The translations under genes were made by a program, and so were the position numbers. A stretch of 64,000 bases of DNA from Caulobacter sp. 73W (lineage in GTDB: Bacteria > Pseudomonadota > Alphaproteobacteria > Caulobacterales > Caulobacteraceae). Of this stretch, positions 41,225 through 50,420 are shown one piece after another; the first letter of the stretch is position 1; each line of letters begins with the position of its first letter. The stretch spans positions 1,612,001 to 1,676,000 of the forward strand of contig NZ_CP158375.1 in assembly GCF_041021955.1 (NCBI RefSeq), read 5' to 3'. The notes beneath the pieces were generated by a model that saw only the letters and a program-made list of their open reading frames with translations, did not search any database and was not told the origin of the DNA.

Positions 41225-42152
41225 AGCCGGACATCTTCTCGAGTTGATAACCGGTCAGGCGCGATAACCTCTCCAGGCGCGCATTGCGCCCAGTTGCTGT
41301 CTTCAGCTCAGCATCCCATTGGGCGACCTTCGCTGCGACCAAGAAGCGATACCAGCCGCCTTGAAGGCCGTGGTAGATCACCCCGGGTCGCCCGTCGAGA
41401 AAACCTAGCTGCAGGACGAAGCGGAATAGAAAGTACGATAAAGGTCCGAGCCACAGCGGCATGCGATTATAGACGTTCTTTTTGATCCATCGCTTCAATG
41501 ACGCCGATGCCGAACTATTCCCAGAACTCAAGAGATCCGCGCCGTCTGTTGCTGCTAGATCGTACTTTCTCGAAAGCACATCAATTGCTTCGCGCGTAGC
41601 ATAGGAATTATGCTTCGCCGTGAAGTGCGTCAGATCTTGCAGATTAACGTCAGCAAATCCGCCATAGAACGTGACCGTCCGCCCTCGGGTGAGCACCATA
41701 TGCTCATCCATCCACCTCTGCTCAATCTCGGCGTCACCGCGGCGCCAGATTCTAAGCAAGGTTACGGGAAATCGCCCTCCGTGGCGCAGCCAACGCCCCA
41801 TGAACACGTGCTTCCGCCGCAGATTGACGCCCCCCACGTCCGCCGGCAGCAACGGCAGATCTCGGGAAATTTCTATTGCCAAGTCGGACTCGATGACCTC
41901 ATCGGCATCAAGCCTCATAACCCATTCTGCAGTGATCTGGGCATTGTCAAGCGCCCACCTCATCTGCTGCGCTTGATTAACAAATGGGTGGACCAGAACA
42001 GTCGCGCCATACTTCCGCGCTATATCAACAGTGAGGTCCGTGGAACCTGAATCAACAACAAATATTTGCTCAGATAAGCTTGAAACCGATTCAATAGCTC
42101 GAGCGAGGTGCAATTCCTCATTGTACGTCAATATCACTACCGCGATCGACAT
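41181..42152 (-). CDS. Family-2 glycosyltransferase
   Basis: A 323-residue GT-A enzyme of the WaaE/KdtX-like branch: SIAVVILTYNEELHLARAIE, FVVDSGSTDLTVDIARKYGA (nucleotide-binding Asp), EWVMRLDADEVIESDLAIEI (DxD), then RRKHVFMGRWLRHGGRFPVT and a C-terminal hydrophobic stretch. The ATG at 42152 shares bases with the acetyltransferase stop (TGATG). It should add one sugar of the capsule repeat. Its last codons overlap the 3' end of wcaI on the other strand, so no room exists for a conventional terminator between the two. Confidence 0.9.
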   Translation of the reverse strand: MSIAVVILTYNEELHLARAIESVSSLSEQIFVVDSGSTDLTVDIARKYGATVLVHPFVNQAQQMRWALDNAQITAEWVMRLDADEVIESDLAIEISRDLPLLPADVGGVNLRRKHVFMGRWLRHGGRFPVTLLRIWRRGDAEIEQRWMDEHMVLTRGRTVTFYGGFADVNLQDLTHFTAKHNSYATREAIDVLSRKYDLAATDGADLLSSGNSSASASLKRWIKKNVYNRMPLWLGPLSYFLFRFVLQLGFLDGRPGVIYHGLQGGWYRFLVAAKVAQWDAELKTATGRNARLERLSRLTGYQLEKMSGFNFVVPKDGVQSHQ

Positions 42153-42733
42153 CACCGATATTGCTCCCCTATAGAAGGGGACCTATCTCTAAGGCGTCTC
42201 GCGGGATTCCCGGCATATATCGTCCAAGGGTCGAGGCTCTTGACTGTAACCGCCCGAGCCCCAAGCACAGCGCCACGCCCCACCAGTACCCCGGGGCCGA
42301 CGAATGCCTCAGAAGCAATCCATGCGTGCGGGCCAATATCGATCTCGCTGGAGACGAGCTTGAAGTGGCAATCGTCAACGTCGTGCGATCCTGCGCAAAG
42401 ATGCGCACGTTGGGACACTAAGGAAAATCTTCTCAAGGTCACCGGTGCCATACAGTAACAAATGACATCAGTTCCCAGAGTTGCTCGGTCTTCCATCGTC
42501 AAATAGGGCGGGTACCAAACGTCCACACCTGGGTATACCTTGGCAGTCCGGGCAAGGCGCGCCCCGAACAGGGTCAGCAGCCACCTCCGCCAACCATGAA
42601 ACGGCACAGGCGTCCATTTACCCATGCTCCACCAGATCGCATTCCATAGCAGCCGAAAGGCGCGGTGACGGAATGAAAAGGTCGCGCCCCCTAACAGTGG
42701 ACTGATGCTTTTATCTTCCACACTCTCGCTCAT
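42152..42733 (-). CDS. wcaF: WcaF-like hexapeptide acetyltransferase
   Basis: A 193-residue left-handed beta-helix acyltransferase. The start region FSFRHRAFRLLWNAIWWSMG and FHGWRRWLLTLFGARLARTA matches WcaF of the colanic acid system. The coil follows with AKVYPGVDVWYPPYLTMEDR, ATLGTDVICYCMAPVTLRRF, the catalytic-His segment LCAGSHDVDDCHFKLVS and the hexapeptide turns VGPGVLVGRGAVLGARAVTV. It overlaps the upstream glycosyltransferase stop (ATGA). It probably O-acetylates a sugar of the lipid-linked repeat, using acetyl-CoA in the cytoplasm. Confidence 0.9.
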   Translation of the reverse strand: MSESVEDKSISPLLGGATFSFRHRAFRLLWNAIWWSMGKWTPVPFHGWRRWLLTLFGARLARTAKVYPGVDVWYPPYLTMEDRATLGTDVICYCMAPVTLRRFSLVSQRAHLCAGSHDVDDCHFKLVSSEIDIGPHAWIASEAFVGPGVLVGRGAVLGARAVTVKSLDPWTIYAGNPARRLRDRSPSIGEQYR

Positions 42734-43953
42734 AGATGTTCTCGAATGCGCTCAATGAGCGCTGGTGCCGTGCTGTTCACATTGAACATGCGTTCGAACA
42801 GAGCTTTAGCTGCAAGCCGCGTCTCTTTCTTACGCTCGTCGGGGAGCGATAGCCACTGAGTGATCTGCTCAGTGCACCCCTTCTCAGTATCAGCACTAAC
42901 GATACCAGCTTGCGCACTGCTGATTTCCCGCCAGATATTTACTTTATCAGAAATTAAAACAGCGGTGCCGCATCCGAGAGCTTCAGCGACTGCAATGCCG
43001 AAATTTTCCTGATGTGAGGGCAACACAAACGCTTCCGCACCGTAGATCGCTCCCCATTTAGGATCTCCGTAAACCGCACCGGTCCAATGAATTCGATCGG
43101 CAATTCCCAGGCCAGCCGCGAGCGCCTCTAGGACGGAACGCCAACCCGACTGATCGGGTCCCGCGATCACTAAGTCTAACTCCGGATGTAGCTGAGCCAC
43201 TCGAGCGAAAGCACGGATGAGGATATCGCACCCTTTCTTCTCGTGAATTCTACCCATGAACAGCAAATACCTACGGCTGCCGAGCGCGGGAGCGACAGAT
43301 CTAAAGGCGTCGATCTGGGCTCTACCGACTGCTGGCGGTGCGCTGGCTCCGTAGCCCACCACTTCAGCATTATATCCATGACCAAAAAACTCACCGCCTG
43401 CTTGCCTACGCTCTTCTTCCGACGTGAAGAATACCGCTCGCGCTCCTCGAGCAAGCCGCCCCTCGCCTATGCTCCACGATATTTGCTTTGCCGCATGCTT
43501 GACGGGGTAGGTTCGCCGAAACCACGGATCCATCATCCCGTGGGTGAATAGGAAGTATGGCACCTTCGCGTGGGGGAGAACCCGAGACGCTGCGAATGGG
43601 AGATAATTCCAGAGCCCGTGGACGATCACAGCGTCAAAGCGTCGAACGTTTGCTTCGAGCCACGCGGGAAATAGCGGTGAATAACGGTAGTGCTGATAGA
43701 ATTTTCTAAGAATTCCATCCGTTACCGTCCAGTTTACCCCAAGCGGATGCACCGGCAACGTCAATCGGGTGAGATACGAGCTCTCGGGCGCGTCAAGCGT
43801 GGCGATCTCTCGCCAAACTTCACCCGCATTCGATCCACAAGCTTCATGCTGCCTAAGCAAGCCCTCGATAGGGCCCCCTCCAGCTGGGTCGGCCGAAGCG
43901 ATTAAGTGCAGCAGCCGAAGGGCCGACTCCGGCGGTATCCCAGTTCGCACCAC
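42730..43953 (-). CDS. Family-4 glycosyltransferase
   Basis: A GT-B glycosyltransferase of 407 residues. Recognisable parts: RLLHLIASADPAGGGPIEGL, AVIVHGLWNYLPFAASRVLP, PYFLFTHGMMDPWFRRTYPV, the C-terminal domain start YLLFMGRIHEKKGCDILIRA, and the E-x7-E region EAFVLPSHQENFGIAVAEAL. I place the start at a GTG (43953) because CGGAG lies eight bases upstream and 13 bp follow the wzy stop. An ATG at the far end of the frame would overlap wzy by 38 bp. It acts on the undecaprenyl-linked repeat at the inner membrane; donor and acceptor are not predictable. Confidence 0.88.
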   Translation of the reverse strand: MVRTGIPPESALRLLHLIASADPAGGGPIEGLLRQHEACGSNAGEVWREIATLDAPESSYLTRLTLPVHPLGVNWTVTDGILRKFYQHYRYSPLFPAWLEANVRRFDAVIVHGLWNYLPFAASRVLPHAKVPYFLFTHGMMDPWFRRTYPVKHAAKQISWSIGEGRLARGARAVFFTSEEERRQAGGEFFGHGYNAEVVGYGASAPPAVGRAQIDAFRSVAPALGSRRYLLFMGRIHEKKGCDILIRAFARVAQLHPELDLVIAGPDQSGWRSVLEALAAGLGIADRIHWTGAVYGDPKWGAIYGAEAFVLPSHQENFGIAVAEALGCGTAVLISDKVNIWREISSAQAGIVSADTEKGCTEQITQWLSLPDERKKETRLAAKALFERMFNVNSTAPALIERIREHL

Positions 43954-43966
43954 CCAGCTACTCCGA

Positions 43967-45283
43967 TCACCGTGATTGAGATGTTGCAGTTCTTGAAAGC
44001 GCAAGCGTCATGCCCATTGCCAACCAGCAGAAGCTCAGTACCTGGTTCTGACCAACTACTTGGCCGCTAACGATCAGGATGAGCGCCAATCCGGCCATCG
44101 GCAGCGCTGCGCCGTTGCCGCTTCTCATTGCTGCAGAAACAGCGACTAATAGCAACCAAAGCCCTAGTCCGCTTCGGATCATGATCGCAACTAGGCCAGC
44201 CACCGGCCCAAGTTCGTTGATCATTCGTGGCAAGTCATATTCACCGAGCGACCAGCTACGAACTCCAGTCGCAGCCGTACCTACGTTCGATCCCGCTCCT
44301 AGACCGAAACCTAAGGGAGGGGCGGTTTCAATAGCAGGGCCCACGCCGGCAGTCATAATTGAAGTCATTCTTGCGAAGATTGAGCCTTCAGATCCCTCCG
44401 CAGTGGCCTGTCGCTCGGACATTGTCGAATATGCTTTCGGGAAAATCACCGTGAACGCGATGATGAATGCACCAATCGATGCACCAACGATCGCAAGTCG
44501 CGCGGCGGCCTTTCGCCGGTCACGGCTGACAAGACCCGGCAGGCAATAGAATAGAATGAGGATTGCAGCGCTGACGAAGAAGGTGCGCGACCCGCTGAGT
44601 GCACCCATTATGATCGTGGCGACCGCGCCAAGGATGATTATAGGGCTGGAGATTCCAAGTTTCTGACGGAGCTCAACAGCCGCTAAGACGCACGCCAGTG
44701 TGAAGATCGAGAAGTAGTTTTGTGCCTGAACGAACGTAAATGGGCCGTAGGGCCGGACAACGCCCTGCGCAACGAGAAATCTCCCCTTGACGGTCTCGTC
44801 AAGTCCCTTGTTGATTGGGGAAAATACCGGAGACGAAAACTGCAATATTACCAACACTGCGATCGGGACGGCAATTATCAACACAGTGTTAATCACTGCT
44901 CGCAAGCCGCGCTCATCTAAACATTCACCAATGATGAACATTAAAGGCACGAATAGTATATAATTGCGTAGCCCAACCGCGTAGACCACTGGTGGAAGCC
45001 CAGCATTTGCCGCTTGAAGGAACGTTAGCCCAACTGCAAGTATCGCAATGGATGCCCAGAGCACAAACCACGTTGGTATCGCAGTCCGCTCGGTGGCTAT
45101 TTTTAGAAGATATGCTCCATAAATCGCGAAGAGCACTGGGTCTCTAATGAATAGCAACGGCTGCTGGATGCCGTTGAGCAACCACTTTCGAAGGACTCCC
45201 TCAAGGGGAAGGCAAATAATAAACGCAAGTATTAGAGAGTTCAGCGCGACGCGCGCATTTCGATTTTGCAACTGCATTTTCAT
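43967..45283 (-). CDS. wzy: Wzy-like polysaccharide polymerase
   Basis: A 438-residue protein with about 12 hydrophobic helices. It has a periplasmic loop containing YSTMSERQATAEGSEGSIFA and PLGFGLGAGSNVGTAATGVR. The pattern VVRPYGPFTFVQAQNYFSIF followed by GALSGSRTFFVSAAILI is common in Wzy/O-antigen ligase-fold proteins. It starts 3 bp after the wzx stop and is followed closely by a glycosyltransferase, the usual position of a Wzy polymerase in a serotype-like cassette. Its low GC relative to flanking DNA fits a variable, exchangeable gene. The specific linkage made is unknown. Confidence 0.85.
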   Translation of the reverse strand: MKMQLQNRNARVALNSLILAFIICLPLEGVLRKWLLNGIQQPLLFIRDPVLFAIYGAYLLKIATERTAIPTWFVLWASIAILAVGLTFLQAANAGLPPVVYAVGLRNYILFVPLMFIIGECLDERGLRAVINTVLIIAVPIAVLVILQFSSPVFSPINKGLDETVKGRFLVAQGVVRPYGPFTFVQAQNYFSIFTLACVLAAVELRQKLGISSPIIILGAVATIIMGALSGSRTFFVSAAILILFYCLPGLVSRDRRKAAARLAIVGASIGAFIIAFTVIFPKAYSTMSERQATAEGSEGSIFARMTSIMTAGVGPAIETAPPLGFGLGAGSNVGTAATGVRSWSLGEYDLPRMINELGPVAGLVAIMIRSGLGLWLLLVAVSAAMRSGNGAALPMAGLALILIVSGQVVGQNQVLSFCWLAMGMTLALSRTATSQSR

Positions 45284-45286
45284 ATC

Positions 45287-46639
45287 TTAGGCTCTTGAGG
45301 CCTTTGTCAAAAACCTAGACAAAGTGCGAAGCACAACGCCCAGGATGGCTATTTCTGTTAGGCACATCACAAGCCCGACTGTCTCAAGGCTCAGGCGGTC
45401 GCGCAAAGCATAGACTGCCGCAATGCCCACGGCTGACATACCCGCTATCCAGTAGGCGACGTCGCTTTGCCGGTTTGCGCCCAGCAGGACATTGCTCCCC
45501 GTATTCCAGATTCCCTGGAGAACCGCCGCTGCAGCATAAACCGACATTATGAGGGTAGAAGCGGCGACCATCTGGTGAGTATAGATCTTGACGACCCATG
45601 GGCCAAAGATCGCCGAGCCAATGACGAAAGTTGCACCAAGCGCGCCGGAAATGGCCATTGCCCCCAACGCAATCACTTTCGTCGAGGCCTGCTCGCTAGA
45701 TCCTATAGCTCGACCGATCTCGGGGACGATCGCGTTTGAAACTACCCCCATCACTTGGATGACTAAGCGCGTTACCGTTCGTACCGCGGAGAACGCTGCA
45801 AGGGGCACTACGCCCAAGTAGAGGCCAACGACAATGGCCATTCCCTGCACGTTCAGCGCAAATGCCAAAGGCAACATGAGCGCGCCTAATGCCGGGCGCC
45901 ACAAGAGCCTCACCTCCTCAAGCGAGAACCCTCTGAAGCTTAACCGAACCCAGGATGCCACCTTAGGGGTTAACAGTAGCAATATTCCTAGACCCGTCGC
46001 TCGCGTAGCAAAAGTGCAGGCCGCAGCAGCCAGAATGCCGCCGCCTTTGAGCGCAACAATCATGACGAGCGACGCTTCGCTGATCCTGATGGCGTCGTTG
46101 AAAACCACGGTGCTCGCATAAGCCCCGCTCGCGCGCCAAGCAGTCGTTAGAGAGCTCATGCTGAGCGAGACCAAAGCGGTCCAGCAAAGCAGTAGTAGAG
46201 CCGTCTTAAGCCCCAAGAGCTCACCTTCGCCGTTGTTGGGAAGCAGCACGCCTCCGCCAAGCATCACGATGCAGACCGCCAGCAAGGCAAATACCGCAAC
46301 GCAGCACGCGTTCAATGCTAGCAGCGTCTGGTGCACCCGTCGCGCAACGGCGACGTCGCCGCGTCCGATTGCGTGGGCGATCTTTGCGGCCGCTGCCCAG
46401 CCAAAGCCCAAGTCACTCATCGCGAGGTAGGCTGGGAAAGCGCTAATCAGGATCCAGAGGCCGAACTGCGCCGTTCCCCACATGGCCAAGAGAATTGGCA
46501 GTGATACAAGCGCCAAGACTGCCGTTACACACTGGCTTAATACATTTACCACCGTCCCGCGAAACAGGCGCGCACGCTGACCTGGGTTCAACGTAGCAAA
46601 CAGGGCCACGAGACGAACTGCAATACTTTGAATCTTCAC
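45287..46639 (-). CDS. wzx: Wzx-like lipid-linked oligosaccharide flippase
   Basis: A 450-residue polysaccharide transporter of the MOP superfamily with about 12-14 hydrophobic helices. The N-terminal half shows LFRGTVVNVLSQCVTAVLAL, SLPILLAMWGTAQFGLWILI and SAFPAYLAMSDLGFGWAAAA, a typical PST-family start. The cytoplasmic loops carry IAHAIGRGDVAVARRVHQTL. It would flip the undecaprenyl-linked repeat across the inner membrane for Wzy. The start is a GTG (46639) that overlaps the stop of a short upstream open frame (GTGA); an internal start cannot be excluded. Confidence 0.88.
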   Translation of the reverse strand: MKIQSIAVRLVALFATLNPGQRARLFRGTVVNVLSQCVTAVLALVSLPILLAMWGTAQFGLWILISAFPAYLAMSDLGFGWAAAAKIAHAIGRGDVAVARRVHQTLLALNACCVAVFALLAVCIVMLGGGVLLPNNGEGELLGLKTALLLLCWTALVSLSMSSLTTAWRASGAYASTVVFNDAIRISEASLVMIVALKGGGILAAAACTFATRATGLGILLLLTPKVASWVRLSFRGFSLEEVRLLWRPALGALMLPLAFALNVQGMAIVVGLYLGVVPLAAFSAVRTVTRLVIQVMGVVSNAIVPEIGRAIGSSEQASTKVIALGAMAISGALGATFVIGSAIFGPWVVKIYTHQMVAASTLIMSVYAAAAVLQGIWNTGSNVLLGANRQSDVAYWIAGMSAVGIAAVYALRDRLSLETVGLVMCLTEIAILGVVLRTLSRFLTKASRA

Positions 46640-47063
46640 TGAAGACGGCCTGCTGGGTGGGTGCCCACCAGATTCCGAACAATCTCTCGGACCCGACCAG
46701 TGCGACGCTCTGCTGGATCGTATACCGCAACGCGGGATGTGGCCGATGCCACCATTTTCACAACATATTCAAACCGACTGAGTGGAGACTGCCTCATGCT
46801 TTCGACCACAAGAGAGCGCACAGAGGCGGCATGATTTGAAAATGCACGTGGATGCCGCGAGTGGGATGTTTTGGCTGTCTGCTCAGAGCGGTGAACCGAT
46901 GAGATCACCTTCAGATCTAGTGGCATCTTTTATTGTACCGAAATCGTTGAGACTGAAGGCGCGAGCGTGAGCCAGCGTAACAACGATTGCCGCGAGCCTA
47001 GGAAGCAGGTCGAGCAACGTAAAAAGTGCTTTATTGGCAGCGCGCGAAACTTAGCGGCGGAAG
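46640..47063. other. AT-richer gap upstream of wzx with one possible small ORF
   Basis: A 424-bp gap inside the glycan cassette. On the minus strand an open frame of up to 96 codons (46636-46926) ends exactly at the wzx GTG with a GTGA overlap, which hints at translational coupling. Its sequence (for example VVESMRQSPLSRFEYVVKMV) matches nothing I recognise and it has no clear ribosome site. The rest is non-coding by eye and may be a promoter or the remnant of a deleted gene. Confidence 0.35.
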
Positions 47064-48203
47064 TCATTTCAGGTTGCTCTGCACAAGCTCCACGACCTCC
47101 TGCGCGTATCTACGCCAGTCGGTCGTCCCCGCAGCCATCTCACCGGCGTTAACACCCATCTGGGCGGCCAGGCTCGGATCCTGTCGCAAGCGCTGAATAC
47201 AGGACGCGATAGCATCTGGATCCCGTGCGTCGACTACCCACCCGTTAACCCCGTCCACTACAAGATCAGCAACGCCAGCGTTTCGTGTACAGATTACCGG
47301 CACGCCGCATGCGAGCGCTTCCATCGCCGCCTGAGCAAATCCATCCTCCACAGATGGCAGCACAAAGACGGAAGCTTTCACTAGGAGCTCTCGAAGCCTT
47401 ACATTCTCTACCCTTGGGATGTGCTCATAAAGACAGCTGTATGGACCCAAGATTTGTCGCGCGTGTTCGCCCAGGCTTCCTACGAGAACTAACTTCCCGG
47501 GCGCGCCAGCTCGCCGCCATGCCTCGAGGAGATAGCGATGGCCCTTCCGTGGAACAATGGCACCCACGCTCATCACGATGAACTCATCCGTATCTCGCTC
47601 GGCTGGATCGCGCGGCGAGAACCTAGTCATGTTCGCGCCAGGCACTACCGTCGCAATTCTCTCGAACTCGACTCCCTGCTCGGAATACGACCGCGCCACA
47701 AATGAGCTATCAACAAGAAGTCGGTCGCAAAGTGCGATCTCGTCCAATCGCCGGCTGGATACCTCAAAGGATGGAGCCGCGACACCCAGAAGGTCGTGTT
47801 CTATAGATATTTGGCGCTTCAGCTCTATGGGATGACTTGTTACGGCGTGCCCGGTTGTGACTGAACCTTGCCGTTTCGCACGAGTGAGAATTCGGTCGGC
47901 AGTTTCGCCGATAACGGCCAACAGTGCTGGAGCCGGTTTGTATTTCGCCAGGACCGCGAACTGCCATGCATCTAAGATTGCTATCTGAGAACGATGCGAA
48001 GCGCGTCGGTTTATACGCAGGTAACCATGAAGCGCGTACTCCTTAAACCAAAGATTATACGCTTGCGACTTCTCTATACCCAGCGCTTTCGCGTTCGTGT
48101 GGATTCTATGGGAGTAGTAAAATCCCTCAAGAAGCCCGGCTTCTCCAAAGAACCGGACGTACTGATCGTATCGGAAGAGGCCATTGACGCAGATATTGAG
48201 CAT
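47064..48203 (-). CDS. Family-4 glycosyltransferase
   Basis: A 379-residue GT-B enzyme. The N-terminal half is variable (NICVNGLFRYDQYVRFFGEA). The C-terminal half is standard: IVMSVGAIVPRKGHRYLLEA, KLVLVGSLGEHARQILGPYS, and the donor-binding ASVFVLPSVEDGFAQAAMEA with CGVPVICTRNAGVADLVVDG. The start at 48203 lies 9 bp after the stop of the preceding family-2 enzyme, so both are co-transcribed. One capsule linkage is its probable product. A dedicated donor cannot be inferred, although GDP-fucose, GDP-mannose and UDP-uronates are made by enzymes of this locus. Confidence 0.88.
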   Translation of the reverse strand: MLNICVNGLFRYDQYVRFFGEAGLLEGFYYSHRIHTNAKALGIEKSQAYNLWFKEYALHGYLRINRRASHRSQIAILDAWQFAVLAKYKPAPALLAVIGETADRILTRAKRQGSVTTGHAVTSHPIELKRQISIEHDLLGVAAPSFEVSSRRLDEIALCDRLLVDSSFVARSYSEQGVEFERIATVVPGANMTRFSPRDPAERDTDEFIVMSVGAIVPRKGHRYLLEAWRRAGAPGKLVLVGSLGEHARQILGPYSCLYEHIPRVENVRLRELLVKASVFVLPSVEDGFAQAAMEALACGVPVICTRNAGVADLVVDGVNGWVVDARDPDAIASCIQRLRQDPSLAAQMGVNAGEMAAGTTDWRRYAQEVVELVQSNLK

Positions 48204-48212
48204 GCGTCACGC

Positions 48213-49076
48213 TTAGCTCGCGTTACGCAGCTGATTTATGTACATCGCTAAGAAATTCACTGGTGCGAATACACCCCCATGGCGGAAGCAGAAATAAAGC
48301 CATTCCCGCCAGGGCATTCCCTTCGGGCTGTTCGCGAAGCTGTAGAGGGCCCGAATGCCACGTCCCTTCATCCGGCTATATGCCGGCCCCCGTTCTTGCG
48401 AACCAACAGCTTCCTCCGTAGAAACGATTACATATCCCGCGTTAGTGGCCCGCAGGCCATAGTCGATATCGCCGAACGCATGGGTGAATACCTTCGAGTT
48501 TATCCCAACTTCATCAACAGCGCGCGCCGGTATGAGCACACAATTGCCATTGAGCGTTACGACTCGCTCAGTCTCAACCTCTGGATACCGGAATCGGAGA
48601 CGAGAAAAGCCAGGAACACGGGCCAATCCGCCGTAAGAAATTCGGCCAGATCGAGAAGTCACCTTGCCCACTGCAAGTGCTCGCCCGCTCCTGCCCTTCG
48701 CGACCGAATTGTACGCCCGCAGCAGCTGGCTAATCGTATGCTTGGACATTTCAAGATCGTCGTTCAACCAAAGAAAAAAGTCGAACTCCCCAGCCCCCAG
48801 CGCCTGCTGCCAAGCCAAGCGCATCCCGCCGTTCCAGAATAGAGAGCCATCCCCCTGAATGACATGCACATTCGAAAAGGTGTCTTTGACCAGCGCGGCG
48901 GTACCGTCAGTGCTGCCGTCGTCCACCAGAAATACGTCGATAGTGGAATCACTGCCCGCACTCGCGTAGAGCGCCGCAATTGATCTGACCGTCAACTGAG
49001 CTCGATTGTGACAGGTGAGGAGAGCGGCGATCCGCGGTCGCGCGCCCGTAGGATCACCTTCAGCTTCATGTTTCAT
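48213..49076 (-). CDS. Family-2 glycosyltransferase (rhamnosyltransferase-like)
   Basis: A 287-residue GT-A enzyme: RIAALLTCHNRAQLTVRSIA, DVFLVDDGSTDGTAALVKDT (nucleotide-binding), DFFLWLNDDLEMSKHTISQL (DD motif), VVTLNGNCVLIPARAVDEVG and HAFGDIDYGLRATNAGYVIV, the usual GDxDYxLR region of rhamnosyltransferase-like GT2 proteins. It begins the two-gene glycosyltransferase unit following a 405-bp non-coding gap, so it probably has its own promoter there. Confidence 0.9.
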   Translation of the reverse strand: MKHEAEGDPTGARPRIAALLTCHNRAQLTVRSIAALYASAGSDSTIDVFLVDDGSTDGTAALVKDTFSNVHVIQGDGSLFWNGGMRLAWQQALGAGEFDFFLWLNDDLEMSKHTISQLLRAYNSVAKGRSGRALAVGKVTSRSGRISYGGLARVPGFSRLRFRYPEVETERVVTLNGNCVLIPARAVDEVGINSKVFTHAFGDIDYGLRATNAGYVIVSTEEAVGSQERGPAYSRMKGRGIRALYSFANSPKGMPWREWLYFCFRHGGVFAPVNFLAMYINQLRNAS

Positions 49077-49481
49077 AATATCCTCGTCCCCCTCGAACTA
49101 GATCTTCTAAGGCCTGCATCGAACCAAATATTGATAGGTTAGATCGCTACCTATAAAGACGCATAAACGCTCCTTCACTCATGGTTTATCGGCAACACAA
49201 AGGAAGTACACTCACACTCGATCCTTCTGGACACCCAGAAAAAAAACGCCGCCGGAATGCATCGTTGGCGGAAATAAAGGCTAATAAAATAACGCCACTT
49301 GCTCTGCTAGACCGCCTTCCAACGTCCACTAGAAGTTTTGCGCTTAGCACTACTGGCTGAGGGGGCTATGCGCTGACGTCTAAGCGTTGATAGCCTACAC
49401 CTTTACAGTAACTTCGTTTTCCAACGCCATATACTGTTGAGGCCGCAGGCATCAGTATCAATAAGCAAGCGAAGGCCGAAT
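49077..49481. other. AT-rich non-coding gap between fcl and the GT2 gene
   Basis: A 405-bp stretch, clearly AT-richer than the surrounding genes (runs such as AGAAAAAAAACG and GGCTAATAAAATAACG). No open frame with protein-like composition is seen on either strand. It most likely contains the promoter of the downstream glycosyltransferase pair and may be a scar of cassette exchange. No insertion-sequence ends or tRNA are recognised. Confidence 0.5.
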
Positions 49482-50420
49482 TTAGGGTTTCCAATCAGAG
49501 TAAACCGAAGAGATACCGTCGCGCAGCTCAATGTTCGGAGTCCAGCCCATCGCTCGCAGTTTCTCACCGCTCATCAATTTTCGAAGTGTGCCGTCAGGCT
49601 TGGAGAGATCGGTTTCGATTCGCCCCTCAAAACCTACAACGTCACAAATGAGCCGGGCGAGATCGACGATCGGAATGTCGGTCCCAGACCCAACATTGAC
49701 GTGCTCGAGGCCTGAATAGCGCTCCATCAGGAAGACGCATGCATCTGCACAATCATCGGCGTGAAGGAATTCACGCCTAGGCGAGCCGCTACCCCAGATC
49801 GTTATACTCTCCGCCGAGGCCTCCTTGGCCTCATGCGCCTTGCGCATCAATGCTGGCAGGACATGGCTCGTATTGAGGTCGAAGTTGTCACCAGGCCCGT
49901 ACAGGTTGGTCGGCATGGCGCTGATGAAGTCGCAGCCATGCTGCTTGCGATAAGCCTGCGCCAGCTTAATGCCAGCAATCTTAGCAATCGCGTACCACTC
50001 GTTTGTGGGCTCGAGGGGTCCCGTGAGCAACGCTTCCTCTGGAATCGGCTGCGGCGCCATTTTTGGGTAGATGCAGCTAGATCCTAGGAAGAGCATCTTC
50101 CTCACACCGTAGCGATAAGATGCCTCGGTGATATTCGTGGCGATCATCAGGTTGTTATAGAGAAAGTCCGCCGGATAGGTGTCGTTGGCTAGAATGCCAC
50201 CCACCTTCGCCGCCGCCATAAAGATAGCGTCCGGCTTGGTGGCCGCGACAAACTCGTTCACCTGCGCCGGCACTTCGAGGTCGACCTCCGAACGGGTGGC
50301 CGTGACGAGCTCGCAGTCCTCGGAGGCGAGGCGACGCATGATCGCTGACCCCACCATGCCGCGGTGACCAGCAACCCAAACGCGCTTCCCCGCGAGTGGA
50401 AAGATGATGTCAGTCGGCAT
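49482..50420 (-). CDS. fcl: GDP-L-fucose synthase
   Basis: A 312-residue SDR-fold epimerase/reductase that converts GDP-4-keto-6-deoxymannose to GDP-L-fucose. Key parts are the NADP-binding [40 protein letters not shown], the active-site [40 protein letters not shown] (catalytic Tyr-Lys) and [20 protein letters not shown]. The ATG at 50420 is inside the gmd end (11-bp overlap), so synthesis of both fucose enzymes is coupled. Upstream extension of the frame to 50540 is shadow sequence. It supplies the donor for the WcaI-like enzyme. Confidence 0.96.
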   Translation of the reverse strand: MPTDIIFPLAGKRVWVAGHRGMVGSAIMRRLASEDCELVTATRSEVDLEVPAQVNEFVAATKPDAIFMAAAKVGGILANDTYPADFLYNNLMIATNITEASYRYGVRKMLFLGSSCIYPKMAPQPIPEEALLTGPLEPTNEWYAIAKIAGIKLAQAYRKQHGCDFISAMPTNLYGPGDNFDLNTSHVLPALMRKAHEAKEASAESITIWGSGSPRREFLHADDCADACVFLMERYSGLEHVNVGSGTDIPIVDLARLICDVVGFEGRIETDLSKPDGTLRKLMSGEKLRAMGWTPNIELRDGISSVYSDWKP

